A model generated the notes under the pieces. That model was given only the letters and a program-made list of their open reading frames with translations, was not told the DNA's origin and searched no databases. 64,000 nucleotides of DNA from Methylorubrum suomiense (GTDB lineage Bacteria; Pseudomonadota; Alphaproteobacteria; Rhizobiales; Beijerinckiaceae), in contig NZ_BPRE01000009.1 in assembly GCF_022179765.1 (NCBI RefSeq), forward strand, positions 168,991 through 232,990, in the 5' to 3' direction. Positions 45,875 to 56,633 of this stretch are shown in pieces. Numbering within the stretch: the stretch's first letter is position 1; the number at the start of each line of letters is the position of its first letter. Made by a program: the position numbers and the translations under genes.

Positions 45875-46648
45875 ATGTTTAGTCCCGATCCCGCGACCAC
45901 GCTTCGCCCCGAGGAACCCGTCGAGACCATCGATGGCGATCCGGCGCGCGGCTTGCTCATCCTGTGCGAGCACGCCTCCAACCACGTGCCGGACGACCTC
46001 GACCGCCTCGGCGTGCCCGAGCGGGAATTTTCCCGCCACATCGCCTACGACATCGGCGCGGCGGCGGTGACGCGCCGGTTGGCGGCCCTGCTCGGCGTGC
46101 CGGCCGTGCTGACGCGCTTTTCCCGCCTCATCATCGATCCGAACCGGGGGCGACGCGATCCGACCTTGGTGATGCGGCTGTCGGACGGGGCGATCGTACC
46201 GGGCAACGCCCGCATCGACGCCGCGGGCATCGCCGAGCGGATCCGTCGCTTCTACGCGCCGTTCGATCGGGCAGTGGATGCCGGCGTGGCCCGGGCCGAA
46301 GCCGAAGGCTCGCCGCCGATGATCCTGACCATGCATAGCTTCACCCCGTTCTGGCGCACCATCGCCCGCCCGTGGCAGGTCGGCGTTCTCTACGACCGCG
46401 ACGATCGCATGGCCCGCCCGATCATCGACGCCCTGATCCGCGATCCGGCCGGTCTCTGCGTCGGCGACAACCAGCCCTATGGCGGGGGCCTTCCGGGCGA
46501 CACGATCGACCGCCACGCCACCGCCCGCGGCCTGCCCAACGCCCTGATCGAGATCCGGCAGGATCTGATCGGTGGGCCGGAGGGCCAGGAGGAATGGGCA
46601 CAGCGCTTCGCGGCGCTGCTCCGGCCGATGCTGAAGCCGCCGGCTTGA
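45875..46648 (+). CDS. N-formylglutamate amidohydrolase family protein
   Basis: A 257-residue zinc-dependent hydrolase of the N-formylglutamate deformylase (HutG-like) family. LLILCEHASNHVPDDLDRL near residue 25 is the metal-binding entry loop. SRLIIDPNRGRRDP near 80, ILTMHSFTPFW near 145 and LPNALIEIRQDLI near 218 complete the fold. No other histidine-degradation genes are nearby, so the physiological substrate is open. ATG at 45875 fits family length; an upstream in-frame start at 45686 would run under the divergent gckA promoter. Confidence 0.85.
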   Translation: MFSPDPATTLRPEEPVETIDGDPARGLLILCEHASNHVPDDLDRLGVPEREFSRHIAYDIGAAAVTRRLAALLGVPAVLTRFSRLIIDPNRGRRDPTLVMRLSDGAIVPGNARIDAAGIAERIRRFYAPFDRAVDAGVARAEAEGSPPMILTMHSFTPFWRTIARPWQVGVLYDRDDRMARPIIDALIRDPAGLCVGDNQPYGGGLPGDTIDRHATARGLPNALIEIRQDLIGGPEGQEEWAQRFAALLRPMLKPPA

Positions 46649-46706
46649 CGGCTCGCCGCCGGGGAACGACCTGAGGGCGACAGTCCCACCGACAGGATGC
46701 TCCCCG

Positions 46707-47015
46707 ATGAACGACATCGATCCCGCCACGCAGACCGAACTGGAGGCGGCGGTGTTCCGTCGGCTCGTGTCGCACCTGCGCAACCGCACCGACGTGCAGA
46801 ACATCGACCTGATGAACCTCGCCGGCTTCTGCCGAAACTGCCTGTCGAACTGGCTCAAGGATGCCGCCGACGAGCGCGGCCTCGGCGTCACGAAGGATCA
46901 GAGCCGCGAGCACGTCTACGGGATGCCCTACGAGGAATGGAAGCGGCAGCACCAGACGGAGGCGAGCTCCGATCAGCAGGCCCGCTTCGACACGGCACAG
47001 GCCAAAGGCCACTGA
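46707..47015 (+). CDS. DUF1244 domain protein
   Basis: A 102-residue protein of the DUF1244 family (an SMc04008-like fold). The core DLMNLAGFCRNCLSNWLKDA at residues 32-51 carries the conserved Cys pair, followed by EHVYGMPYEEWK near 70. Homologues are small, soluble and widespread in proteobacteria, and the function is not known. It starts about 60 bases after the N-formylglutamate amidohydrolase gene and is likely co-transcribed. The linkage to gckA was noted in M. extorquens, where the product was named as an open reading frame next to gckA. Confidence 0.88.
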   Translation: MNDIDPATQTELEAAVFRRLVSHLRNRTDVQNIDLMNLAGFCRNCLSNWLKDAADERGLGVTKDQSREHVYGMPYEEWKRQHQTEASSDQQARFDTAQAKGH

Positions 47016-47185
47016 ACGGCGTCACCGGGCGACCTTCGGCGGGCGATCGACGCGGTTGCCGGCGGCCTGCGCCCCGGCCAAGGACGGCGGCATCAACCGC
47101 TGAGTAAGGTTGATGGGCTACCCCCGGACGATCCGGCGCGCCGGCCCGTTGGGGTCGGCCCGCCACCGCACGAAGGAGCGCCGCC

Positions 47186-47452
47186 ATGGCCGCATCGCCT
47201 GCCCCCGCCGTCGACCCGTCCTCGGTCGCCGCCGATCAGCTCAAGAGCATCATCGAGCGCATCGAACGCCTCGAAGAGGAGAAGGCCGGCATCGCGGGCG
47301 ACATCAAGGATGTCTATGCCGAGGCCAAGGCCAACGGCTTCGACGTGAAGGTGCTGCGCAAGATCATCTCCCTGCGCAAGCGCGACCACGACGAGCGCCA
47401 GGAAGAGGAGGCGATCCTCGAACTCTACCTCCAGGCGCTGGGCATGGCGTAG
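47186..47452 (+). CDS. gapR: GapR family (DUF2312) nucleoid-associated protein
   Basis: An 88-residue coiled-coil protein of the DUF2312 family. Caulobacter GapR is an AT-rich and overtwisted DNA-binding tetramer that tracks with replication and transcription. The sequence [20 protein letters not shown] (residues 16-35) and [20 protein letters not shown] (about 40-59) are typical, followed by [18 protein letters not shown]. Length is normal for the family. GcrA is encoded 3.5 kb upstream, so two alphaproteobacterial chromosome regulators lie in this region. AAGGAG lies about 9 bases before the ATG. Confidence 0.92.
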   Translation: MAASPAPAVDPSSVAADQLKSIIERIERLEEEKAGIAGDIKDVYAEAKANGFDVKVLRKIISLRKRDHDERQEEEAILELYLQALGMA

Positions 47453-47641
47453 GCGCGTCGCCCAGTCGTTCGGCTCTCAATCGCGTTTCCAACGCGACGT
47501 CCCTTCGACCGGCGGCGTGGTCCCACGCTGTCGCAACGCGCTTCGGCTGTTGACGGAAGCCGTCGAACCCTTCGGTTCGGACGCATCGAACCGCCCCGCC
47601 CGGTGTTAACCTGCGCTTCGCACACCGGACGGGGTTGTCTT

Positions 47642-48139
47642 ATGAGCACATCGGGCCGTTACGCCACCCTTCTCGTCCTCGCCGCCGGTGCCGCGCCGCT
47701 CGCAGCCCGGGCGGAATCCGATCCGCGGCTGACCGGATTGTGGAAACTCGTCTCCTATGAGGTCGAGGTCCGCACCGACGGGACCAAAATGCCGGTGATG
47801 GGCGAGCGGCCCACGGGCTATGCCTATTTCACCCCAGAGAACCGGGTTTTCTTCGTGTTGACCGGCGAGGGCCGCAAGCCCGCCGAGACCGACGCGCAGC
47901 GCGCCGACCTCTTGGGCACTCTGGTCTCCTACAGCGGCACGTTCCGCACGGAAGGCGACCAATGGACGGCGAAGCTCGACGTGGCCTGGGACCCGAAATG
48001 GGTGGGCACCGAGCAGACCCGCATGTTTTCTCTTGACGGCGAGCGGCTGCGGGTGCTGACCCCCTGGCGGGTCATGCCCAACTGGGCCGACAAGGGCGAG
48101 ACCCGCAGCATCGTGACGTTCGTGCGCGGGAAGGATTGA
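47642..48139 (+). CDS. Lipocalin-like domain exported protein
   Basis: A 165-residue protein with a signal peptide (residues 1-24, ending Ala-Ala-Arg-Ala) and a beta-rich body. The motifs LTGLWKLVSYEVE near 31, TGYAYFTPENRVFFVLTGEGR near 62 and SYSGTFRTEGD near 105 match the lipocalin-like (DUF4488/YodA-type) proteins that bind small hydrophobic or metal ligands. The ligand is unknown. ATG at 47642 is chosen over an upstream in-frame start at 47603. A GCGCGGCGCCGCGC palindrome at 48140-48153 lies between its stop and the convergent YcbK-like gene. Confidence 0.72.
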   Translation: MSTSGRYATLLVLAAGAAPLAARAESDPRLTGLWKLVSYEVEVRTDGTKMPVMGERPTGYAYFTPENRVFFVLTGEGRKPAETDAQRADLLGTLVSYSGTFRTEGDQWTAKLDVAWDPKWVGTEQTRMFSLDGERLRVLTPWRVMPNWADKGETRSIVTFVRGKD

Positions 48140-48154
48140 GCGCGGCGCCGCGCC

Positions 48155-49618
48155 TCAGCGGAGCCGGGCTGTCTCGGGCATCGTCTGCTCGCTGACGCGA
48201 GCGGCGGACACGGCTGCCGAGATCCAGAAGGCCCCGGGAGGCGTGGCATCGGGCATCAAACGCACTTGGGCGACCCGCACCGGCGCGCTCGGACGCGCGA
48301 CAGCCTGCGCCGTAGCGACGAACAGGCTGCGGACCTGCTCGCGCGGGTCGGCATCCGCCGGGACCAGCGGGACGGGGGGCTCGGCGGTCTCGCGCTCGGC
48401 GGCTGCCTCCACGACGGCCACATTGGCCATTCCGGCGAGCCCGGAACCGTCGAGCGAGGCGAGTTGGACCGGGCGGCGCGGCGGGAGCGGCACGTTGTGC
48501 AGTCCCGCCACGGCGATGAGTTCCGTAGGACGGCGCGGCGGCAACGGTGCGACGATCGATCCGGCGGGCACGGCCATCCCGGTCAGAAGTTCCTTTGCCG
48601 AGGGCGTACCCTGCTTGAGGGTCGCGTTGCGCAACGCTTCCGAGGCGTTCGGAGCGGCATAGGCGAGCGCTTGGCCGGTCGCTTGCGCCGCGGCCTGGGC
48701 TGCGCCGGTACCGTCGGACGGATCGGCGCTCGCCACCACGACGCTGGATTTAGTCCGCCCCTTGGCCGGAGTCGGCGCGCTGGCGACGGTTGTCGTCGAC
48801 GACGGGCTCGCGCCGCCGCCGAACAGCGAGGCGAAGAAGCCCTTCACGCCGGGACCGTCGTCCATCTCCTCGGCGCTCGCGACCATCGTCTGGCCGAGCA
48901 CGGTGCCGCCGCGGGCCAGGATCTCGGCGCGCGCCTCTTCGTAGCGGGCCAGGGGCTTACCGTCAGCCGGGAGGTGAACGGTCTTGCCGTCGGGGAACAG
49001 GCGGGCGAGCTGGTCGCTCGTCATCCGTGGCCAGGACCGCACCGAGCCGACATCGAGATGGACGAAGGGCGAACCGGACCGGGGATACCAGCCGACGCCG
49101 CCGCGCTGCAGCCGCATCCCGGCGGCGCGGATCTGGTCGATGCTGGCATCGGGAAGGAAGAAATCGATGGCCTTGCCGGCCATGTGCTGGCTGGTCTCGG
49201 CGACGCCGGAGGAGCGTCGGCGCAGCATCCCGTTGGTCTTCGAGCTGCGATAGCCGCAGACGATGCGCAAGGGCGCTGTCGATCCGATGGAGCGCTGCGC
49301 CTCCCAGATCACGTCGAACAGACGCGGATCCATCTTGGTGGCTTCGTTCTCGCGCCAATCGCGCAGGAGCCAGTTGAGCTGATCGAGGGCGGATCGGTCG
49401 TAGCGCCCGTCACGCTTGAACACGACCGTGACGCTCTCGCCGGTATGCTCATGGACCATCGAAATCTGGCGGGTGTCGCCATTGGCGACCGCGTCCTGCG
49501 TGCCCCCGGTACCGGCGAGCAGGACCGCGGCGACCGAAGCCAGGACCGTGACGAGCCGCCGCCGGCCGGAGACCGGAGAGGGGGCAGGCACGCGGTTCCG
49601 CAGAAGGATCTGCAGCAT
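48155..49618 (-). CDS. DUF882 (YcbK-like) peptidase M15 family protein with Pro/Arg-rich tail
   Basis: A 487-residue exported protein. A basic N-terminus and hydrophobic segment (about 20-42) form a long signal peptide. The DUF882/M15-like domain (about 50-200) has the zinc-site residues in SQHMAGKAIDFFLPDASI near 140 and PFVHLDVGSVRSWPR near 175, consistent with a peptidoglycan-active metalloenzyme. The C-terminal half is disordered and includes two exact PLPPRRP motifs (about 370 and 388), which could bind a wall or SH3-like partner. E. coli has ycbK directly next to ycbB, and here a YcbB-type gene follows upstream on the same strand. AGGTGAGGA lies just before the ATG. Confidence 0.88.
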   Translation of the reverse strand: MLQILLRNRVPAPSPVSGRRRLVTVLASVAAVLLAGTGGTQDAVANGDTRQISMVHEHTGESVTVVFKRDGRYDRSALDQLNWLLRDWRENEATKMDPRLFDVIWEAQRSIGSTAPLRIVCGYRSSKTNGMLRRRSSGVAETSQHMAGKAIDFFLPDASIDQIRAAGMRLQRGGVGWYPRSGSPFVHLDVGSVRSWPRMTSDQLARLFPDGKTVHLPADGKPLARYEEARAEILARGGTVLGQTMVASAEEMDDGPGVKGFFASLFGGGASPSSTTTVASAPTPAKGRTKSSVVVASADPSDGTGAAQAAAQATGQALAYAAPNASEALRNATLKQGTPSAKELLTGMAVPAGSIVAPLPPRRPTELIAVAGLHNVPLPPRRPVQLASLDGSGLAGMANVAVVEAAAERETAEPPVPLVPADADPREQVRSLFVATAQAVARPSAPVRVAQVRLMPDATPPGAFWISAAVSAARVSEQTMPETARLR

Positions 49619-49910
49619 TGTCCTCACCTCCGCCGGGCAGGTCTCGCAGGCCCGCCTGTTGGGCCGCAAACCGACCATCCGAAGGACGGGTAGGGGGCAA
49701 CCATGGCGATGCTGGGGGCCAACCGTGGCGGAAACGTGCCGCGCAAGAGCGTCGGCACACCTGGGCGCTGAAACCGTTGTGAATTGCGAGGACGGTGACC
49801 GTTCAGCGTGCTCGATCCGGGGGCGGTTCATCCTGACACGCCTCCGGCCCAGACCAACGGCATGTCAGGAACAAGCTGGACGCGCAGCCCCAAAATCGTT
49901 CGTAGCCGGT

Positions 49911-51911
49911 CTACCAAAAGCTACGGGATTCGCGGCGCACCGGCTCGGGCGGCCAGGGCTCACCGAACATGTCCACGTTGCGTCGGGGCTCCGTCCGCAC
50001 GGCCTGACGCGGCGCGGGCGCGGGGCGGGGAGCCGGACGATGCACATCGTGGGCGACCGGAGCGGCGCGTGAGGCCGTGGCCTGCTTGGCCGGGCCCGAC
50101 GGGGCACGCGCCACTGCCTCGGAGCGCGGGGCGAGGCCGAGGGCGACCTTCATCGGACCATCATAGCCATACAGGTCGGTGAGGGTACGGTAGGACCCGA
50201 ACTCGTCCACGGTGGCGGTGAAATAGGCGAGGTGGACCGGGAGCTTCGCCGGCAGGCGGAGGGTGCGCTCGCCCTTGCCGATCAGCTTCTTCAACCGCTC
50301 CTCGGTCCAGTCGGGCAGCACCGCATCGGCAAAGCGGAAGGGATCGTCCACACGCACGCAGCCATGGCTGAAGGCCCGGGTCGAGGCCGAGAACAGCGAC
50401 CGGTTCGGCGTGTCGTGCAGGTAGACCGCGTGCTGGTTCGGGAACATGAACTTGATGAAGCCGAGCGCGTTGCGCTCACCCGGCGGCTGGCGCAGCGAGA
50501 TCTGACCGCCTCGGCGGACCACCTCGAACCCGGCGGTGCGGCCGGAGGCCAGCATCTGCTTGAGGATCGAAGGCGGCACGTACCAGGACGGATTGACGAC
50601 GGCGTATTCCATCATCCCCGAGAAGGTCGGGGTCGGGCTCTCGGGCTTGCCGACGATGACACGCGTCTCGTCCTTCAGGCTGCCGTTGCGGAAGACCCGC
50701 AGCTTGAACTCCGGCACGTTGACGAAGACGTAGTCCGAGCCGAGGTCGGAGGGCAGCCAGCGCCACCGCTCCATGTTGACGATGAGATCCGCCTCGCTGC
50801 CGCTGCTTCTGGGAACACCGGAATCGGCGAGAGCCGCGACGGTAGCGCGGGTGAGCGTACCATTGGCGGGCAGACCCCGGCTGCGCTGGAAGCTAGCGAC
50901 GGCGTCCGCCACCGCCCGGTCGTAGGCATCGGCCGGCTTTCCGGTCTCACCGGCGGCTGTGTCGCCCATCCCGGTCGGGCCGCTCCCCAGACCGAAACGG
51001 CTGCGCAGCAGCGGCACCCGCGGATCGCTCATGCCGAGCTTGAGCACCGGCCCCGCCGGCAATCGCACGGTCGGCGTCCCCTGCGGACGGCCTGCCCGCA
51101 GGGAGGCGAGCCGCGCCTTGAGTGCGAGATAACCGGGCTGATGCGGATTGTAGCCCTGCAGGATCTCACCCGCCTTCGGTCCGGCACCGCCGACGCGGGC
51201 CAGGGTCGCGTCGGCGGTCGGCAGATCGAGGCTCGGCGTGACGAGCTTCGAGATCGAGGCGGGATTGACGCGCCCGCCCCGGGCGTCGCGGGCATAGAGG
51301 GCGATCGCCGCCGAGAGTTTCAGGTCGGCTTCGGCGATCTCCGCATCGGTATCGGGACGGCTGAGCTTCCCCAGCACCGGCACGGGGTAGGCGTTCGGAT
51401 CGAGCCCATCCTCCTCCGCGGCGCGCAGGCGCCCGATGGCGGCGTTGGCCGCCGCGGTGAAGCTGCCGTTCTCGACCCAGGCCGGCTTGAAATTGCCGAG
51501 GGCATAGAAGGCCTGCATGGCCTCCCGGTCCTTGCCCGTCAGCCGCTGGAGCAGGGGAGCCGGATCGTTGAGGCGAGCGAAGACGGCGGCCGGCAACGGC
51601 TCGCTCGGCGCCACGGGGGCAACTGGAGCTTCCGCAGTGGGAGCCGCTGCGTCCGGCGGCGTGGAACTCTGGAGCGGAGGCGGCGCGGGCGTTCCCTGGT
51701 CGGGAGCTGCCTCGGGCACCGCCGGGTTCGTCACGGCTGGTGGATCGGCGGGCGTCTCGACCGCCGCTTTCTCGATGGCCGATCTGGGAATCGTGGCGTC
51801 GCCCGCGCCGAACTCCTCGCCCCGCACGGCCGGAGCCAGAGCGAGCAGGGCCGCGAACGCGACGGACAGGGTCCGCAGGACGCTCGATCCGGCTCCGGTT
51901 TCAGCGTGCAT
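49911..51911 (-). CDS. L,D-transpeptidase YcbB/LdtD family protein
   Basis: A 666-residue exported murein L,D-transpeptidase. A signal peptide (about 10-32) precedes a Pro/Ala-rich spacer. A substrate-capping region precedes a PG-binding domain (about 315-400, with LKLGMSDPRVPLLRSRFGL and ADAVASFQRSRGLPANGTLT). The YkuD catalytic domain follows (about 415-590), with the Cys/His motif FSHGCVRVDDPFRFAD near 525. E. coli LdtD makes 3-3 cross-links and confers beta-lactam bypass. The C-terminal 80 residues are Pro/Arg/Ala-rich. ATG at 51911 is chosen for its signal peptide; an upstream in-frame ATG at 51965 also exists. Confidence 0.92.
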   Translation of the reverse strand: MHAETGAGSSVLRTLSVAFAALLALAPAVRGEEFGAGDATIPRSAIEKAAVETPADPPAVTNPAVPEAAPDQGTPAPPPLQSSTPPDAAAPTAEAPVAPVAPSEPLPAAVFARLNDPAPLLQRLTGKDREAMQAFYALGNFKPAWVENGSFTAAANAAIGRLRAAEEDGLDPNAYPVPVLGKLSRPDTDAEIAEADLKLSAAIALYARDARGGRVNPASISKLVTPSLDLPTADATLARVGGAGPKAGEILQGYNPHQPGYLALKARLASLRAGRPQGTPTVRLPAGPVLKLGMSDPRVPLLRSRFGLGSGPTGMGDTAAGETGKPADAYDRAVADAVASFQRSRGLPANGTLTRATVAALADSGVPRSSGSEADLIVNMERWRWLPSDLGSDYVFVNVPEFKLRVFRNGSLKDETRVIVGKPESPTPTFSGMMEYAVVNPSWYVPPSILKQMLASGRTAGFEVVRRGGQISLRQPPGERNALGFIKFMFPNQHAVYLHDTPNRSLFSASTRAFSHGCVRVDDPFRFADAVLPDWTEERLKKLIGKGERTLRLPAKLPVHLAYFTATVDEFGSYRTLTDLYGYDGPMKVALGLAPRSEAVARAPSGPAKQATASRAAPVAHDVHRPAPRPAPAPRQAVRTEPRRNVDMFGEPWPPEPVRRESRSFW

Positions 51912-52179
51912 GGCGGCAACTCCCAGGAAACGGCCGAGTTTGCCGCAACCTTCATTAAAGATCATCGTTCCAAGCCTGACCGTGCGCAACCGCACGGTCA
52001 CCCGGCATCGGATCGTTGTTTTGGGCGAGGACCCAGCTGTCTCGTCGGCCAGGATGCGGACCACTGGCTACTTTGCCAGTTTTGTGCGTCCATTCCGGGC
52101 CCAAACACCTTCCGCCCATCGTTGAAGACGCTCCGCCCGGCACGCAGGCGGAACGAAGTCATGCGTGCGGCGACCGCGA

Positions 52180-53670
<1,491 letters not shown>

Positions 53671-53991
53671 GCGGGGCGCCTCGCTTTCCGCTTTTCCCCG
53701 GCCGTCCGCGCGCAGCTTCCGCGGAGGCGGGGCCGATCATACGTGGGGCGGGCTGTTTCGTTTCGGCGCACAAGGTCGCTCAGATGCGTAAAGCGCCGCT
53801 TAACGACACCGGCACTTTCCGCGCAAAAGGGCTTGGAGTCTGATCGGGATCGCCTTTCGTGCCGGGACGCCCGTTGCGAGCGCGCGGCGGATCCGAGTTG
53901 ATCGGCGGCCCTGACCGCTCGATATCAGGGGGCGGGAACGCGGGCCGGTTTTCGAGCCTTGACCCGTCTCTTCGCGAGGAAGCTGCACATC
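53671..53991. other. Divergent region between the response regulator and pepF
   Basis: 321 bases with no supportable gene. It must hold the leftward promoter of the response regulator and the rightward promoter of pepF. GAGGAAG lies about 12 bases upstream of the pepF ATG. A GTG-rich stretch reads open for a while but has no domain. No clear GG-N10-GC sigma-54 site was seen. Confidence 0.45.
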
Positions 53992-55869
53992 ATGTCGAGC
54001 CGAGCCGTCATCGCCGCCCTGTCACCGGAAATGGCGAGGATCCCGGACGGTCTCGCGGCCCTGCGCGGCGCGGCGCAGGCGGCGGATCTCGGCACCCTGC
54101 CCGAATGGGACCTGAGCGATCTCTATCCCGGCATCGATTCCCCGGACTTCCGTGACGACCTCGCGCGGGCCGAGGCCGAGGCACAGACCTTCGCGGAGCG
54201 TTATACCGGTCGCATCGGCGAGATCGCGCTGAGCGCGGACGCCTCGGCCGAGTTGGGACGCGCGGTTGCGGCCTTCGAACAGATCGAGGATCTGATGGGT
54301 CGGCTGATGTCCTATGCCGGCCTCGTCTATTCCGGCGACACGACCGACGAGACCCGCGCCAAGTTCTACGGCGACACCCGCGAGCGGCTGACCGCGGCCT
54401 CGGGCAATCTGCTGTTCTTCGGGCTGGAGCTGAACCGCGTCGAGGACGCGGTCATGGATCGAGCCATGGCGCAAGGCGCGCTCGCCCAGTACCGCCCCTG
54501 GATCGAGGATCTGCGGGCGGAGAAACCCTACCAGCTCGATGATCGCACCGAGAAGCTGTTCCTCGAGAAGTCGGTCACCTCGAACGCCGCCTGGGACCGG
54601 CTGTTCAACGAGACCATCGCCTCGTTGCGCTTCTCGGTTCAGGGCGAGCAGCTGACCCTGGAGCCGACCCTCAACAAGCTCCAGGATCGCGACGGCGCCG
54701 TTCGCCAGGAGGCGGCCCTCGCCCTGGGCGACACCCTGCGCTCGAATCTGCGCGTCTTCGCGCTGATCACCAACACGCTGGCCAAGGACAAGGAGATCTC
54801 CGATCGCTGGCGCGGCTTCAAGGATGTGGCGGATGCACGCCACCTCTCGAACCGCGTCGAGCCAGAGGTCGTCGCCGCGATGGTCGAGGCGGTCCGCGCG
54901 GCTTATCCCCGCCTGTCGCACCGCTATTACCGGCTCAAGGCCAAGTGGTTCGGCGTCGAGGCTCTGCCCTATTGGGACCGGAACGCGCCTCTGCCGAAGG
55001 TCGAGCAGCGGACAATTCCCTGGGCGGAGGCCCGCGACACCGTCCTCGACGCCTACAACGCCTTCTCACCGGACATGGCGGGAATCGCCAAGCGCTTCTT
55101 CGACGGCGGATGGATCGATGCGCCGACCCGACCGGGCAAGGCACCGGGCGCCTTCGCCCACCCGACTGTGCCCTCGGCCCATCCCTACGTGCTGGTCAAT
55201 TACCAGGGGAAACCGCGGGACGTGATGACGCTGGCACATGAGCTCGGCCACGGTGTCCATCAGGTGCTGGCGGCGCCCAACGGTGCCCTGATGGCGCCGA
55301 CGCCGCTGACGCTCGCCGAAACTGCGAGCGTGTTCGGCGAGATGCTGACCTTCCGCAAGCTCCTGGCCGAGACCACCGACCCGACCCAGCGCCGCGCGAT
55401 GCTCGCGGCCAAGGTCGAGGACATGATCAACACGGTGGTGCGTCAGATCGCATTCTACTCGTTCGAGCGGAAGGTGCATCTCGCCCGCACAAAGGGGGAG
55501 CTGACCGCCGACGAGATCAACGCCCTGTGGATGTCGGTGCAGGCCGAGAGCCTCGGGCCGGCGATCACCCTCGACAAGGGCTACGAGCCGTTCTGGGCCT
55601 ACATCCCGCACTTCATCCATTCGCCGTTCTACGTCTACGCCTACGCCTTCGGCGACTGCCTTGTGAACTCGCTCTACGGCGTCTACGCCCGCGCCGAATC
55701 CGGCTTCGTCGAGCGCTACTTCGCCCTTCTCTCGGCGGGCGGCTCGAAGCCCTACGGCGAACTCCTGAAGCCGTTCGGGCTGGATGCGCGCGACCCCGGC
55801 TTCTGGCAGATCGGGCTCGGGATGATCGAGGGAATGATCGCCGAGCTTGAGGCGATGGAGGACGCCTAA
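53992..55869 (+). CDS. pepF: M3 family oligoendopeptidase F
   Basis: A 625-residue zinc metallopeptidase of family M3 (PepF type) that degrades short peptides in the cytoplasm. The zinc motif LAHELGHGVHQ (HExxH) is near residue 410, followed 25 residues later by the third-ligand region ETASVFGEMLT. The large N-terminal helical region (about 1-350) contains the family segment SNRVEPEVVAAMVEAVRAAY. There is no signal peptide. ATG at 53992 is chosen. GC content and codon use are typical of the region. The toxin-antitoxin pair begins about 65 bases downstream. Confidence 0.93.
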   Translation: MSSRAVIAALSPEMARIPDGLAALRGAAQAADLGTLPEWDLSDLYPGIDSPDFRDDLARAEAEAQTFAERYTGRIGEIALSADASAELGRAVAAFEQIEDLMGRLMSYAGLVYSGDTTDETRAKFYGDTRERLTAASGNLLFFGLELNRVEDAVMDRAMAQGALAQYRPWIEDLRAEKPYQLDDRTEKLFLEKSVTSNAAWDRLFNETIASLRFSVQGEQLTLEPTLNKLQDRDGAVRQEAALALGDTLRSNLRVFALITNTLAKDKEISDRWRGFKDVADARHLSNRVEPEVVAAMVEAVRAAYPRLSHRYYRLKAKWFGVEALPYWDRNAPLPKVEQRTIPWAEARDTVLDAYNAFSPDMAGIAKRFFDGGWIDAPTRPGKAPGAFAHPTVPSAHPYVLVNYQGKPRDVMTLAHELGHGVHQVLAAPNGALMAPTPLTLAETASVFGEMLTFRKLLAETTDPTQRRAMLAAKVEDMINTVVRQIAFYSFERKVHLARTKGELTADEINALWMSVQAESLGPAITLDKGYEPFWAYIPHFIHSPFYVYAYAFGDCLVNSLYGVYARAESGFVERYFALLSAGGSKPYGELLKPFGLDARDPGFWQIGLGMIEGMIAELEAMEDA

Positions 55870-55934
55870 CCGATCCCTATGAGAGCAACCCCGCACGTGT
55901 TATACGTATGTTGAACGCGAGCGGGGTCGAGGCT

Positions 55935-56159
55935 ATGAAGCTTGAAGTAAAACGAATCGGCAATTCCACTGGGCTAATTTTGCCGAAAGAGCTCGTTGGT
56001 AGGCTCAAGCTCGATCAGGGCGATTGGCTCCACGTCACCGAGAATAATGACGGCACGTTGCATCTTTCGCCCTATGATCCGACCTTCGAGAAAGGAATGA
56101 AAATCGCCGAGAAGGCGATGAAAACCTATAGGAATGCGCTCGCCGAGTTGGCGAAGTGA
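55935..56159 (+). CDS. AbrB/MazE-like antitoxin
   Basis: A 74-residue protein with the swapped-hairpin AbrB DNA-binding fold: MKLEVKRIGNSTGLILPKEL at residues 1-20 is the core, with GDWLHVTENNDGTLHL following. The C-terminal helical tail (about 50-74) would wrap the toxin. Its stop overlaps the toxin start (GTGA), the usual antitoxin-first layout. The stretch is AT-richer than the neighbours and uses rarer codons, suggesting horizontal acquisition. AbrB antitoxins usually repress their own promoter; a TTATACG-type -10-like sequence lies about 35 bases upstream. An in-frame ATG at 55908 is a possible earlier start. Confidence 0.87.
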   Translation: MKLEVKRIGNSTGLILPKELVGRLKLDQGDWLHVTENNDGTLHLSPYDPTFEKGMKIAEKAMKTYRNALAELAK

Positions 56160-56542
56160 GCGAGATCGTTTGGCTCACAGGCGATCTCGTTCAGGCCATT
56201 CATGCTTATCAGCTCAAATTCTTTGGCGGCCCTGCGGGCTTGCGTGACGAGGGAGCTCTCGAATCGGCGTTGGGACGGCCAGTCAATCGGGCGGGGTACG
56301 GCGAACCGGATTTAGCCGAACTGGCTGCTGCCTACGCTTTCGGCATCGCCAAGAACCATCCATTCATCGACGGCAACAAGCGCGCGGCACTGCTTGCGCT
56401 CGTGACGTTTCTCGGCCTGAATGAGATCGACTTCGTTGCTGATGAAGCGGAGGCGGTGCTGATGATCCGTGGCCTCGCCGCCGGCGAGATCGACGAAGCC
56501 GGCCTCACACGCTGGATACGTGACAACTGGCCAACCGCTTGA
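56156..56542 (+). CDS. Doc-type toxin (Fic/death-on-curing family)
   Basis: A 128-residue Doc-like toxin. The Fic motif reads HPFIDGNKRAALLALVTFL near residue 67, matching HxFx(D/N)GNKR. A LRDEGALESALGRP segment near 30 is also typical. Doc phosphorylates EF-Tu and stops translation. Its start is GTG and overlaps the antitoxin stop by four bases. Doc is classically paired with Phd, whereas here the partner is an AbrB/MazE-type antitoxin. No disabling change is seen, so it may be active. The target has not been shown for this family member. Confidence 0.9.
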   Translation: MSEIVWLTGDLVQAIHAYQLKFFGGPAGLRDEGALESALGRPVNRAGYGEPDLAELAAAYAFGIAKNHPFIDGNKRAALLALVTFLGLNEIDFVADEAEAVLMIRGLAAGEIDEAGLTRWIRDNWPTA

Positions 56543-56633
56543 GCGCCGCGGCGCGCCGTCCCAGCGCCCTGGGCGCGGGGACGGCGCGCGCCTATCTCGG
56601 ATCACATCTTCATCAGGATCGATCCGTCAGGCC

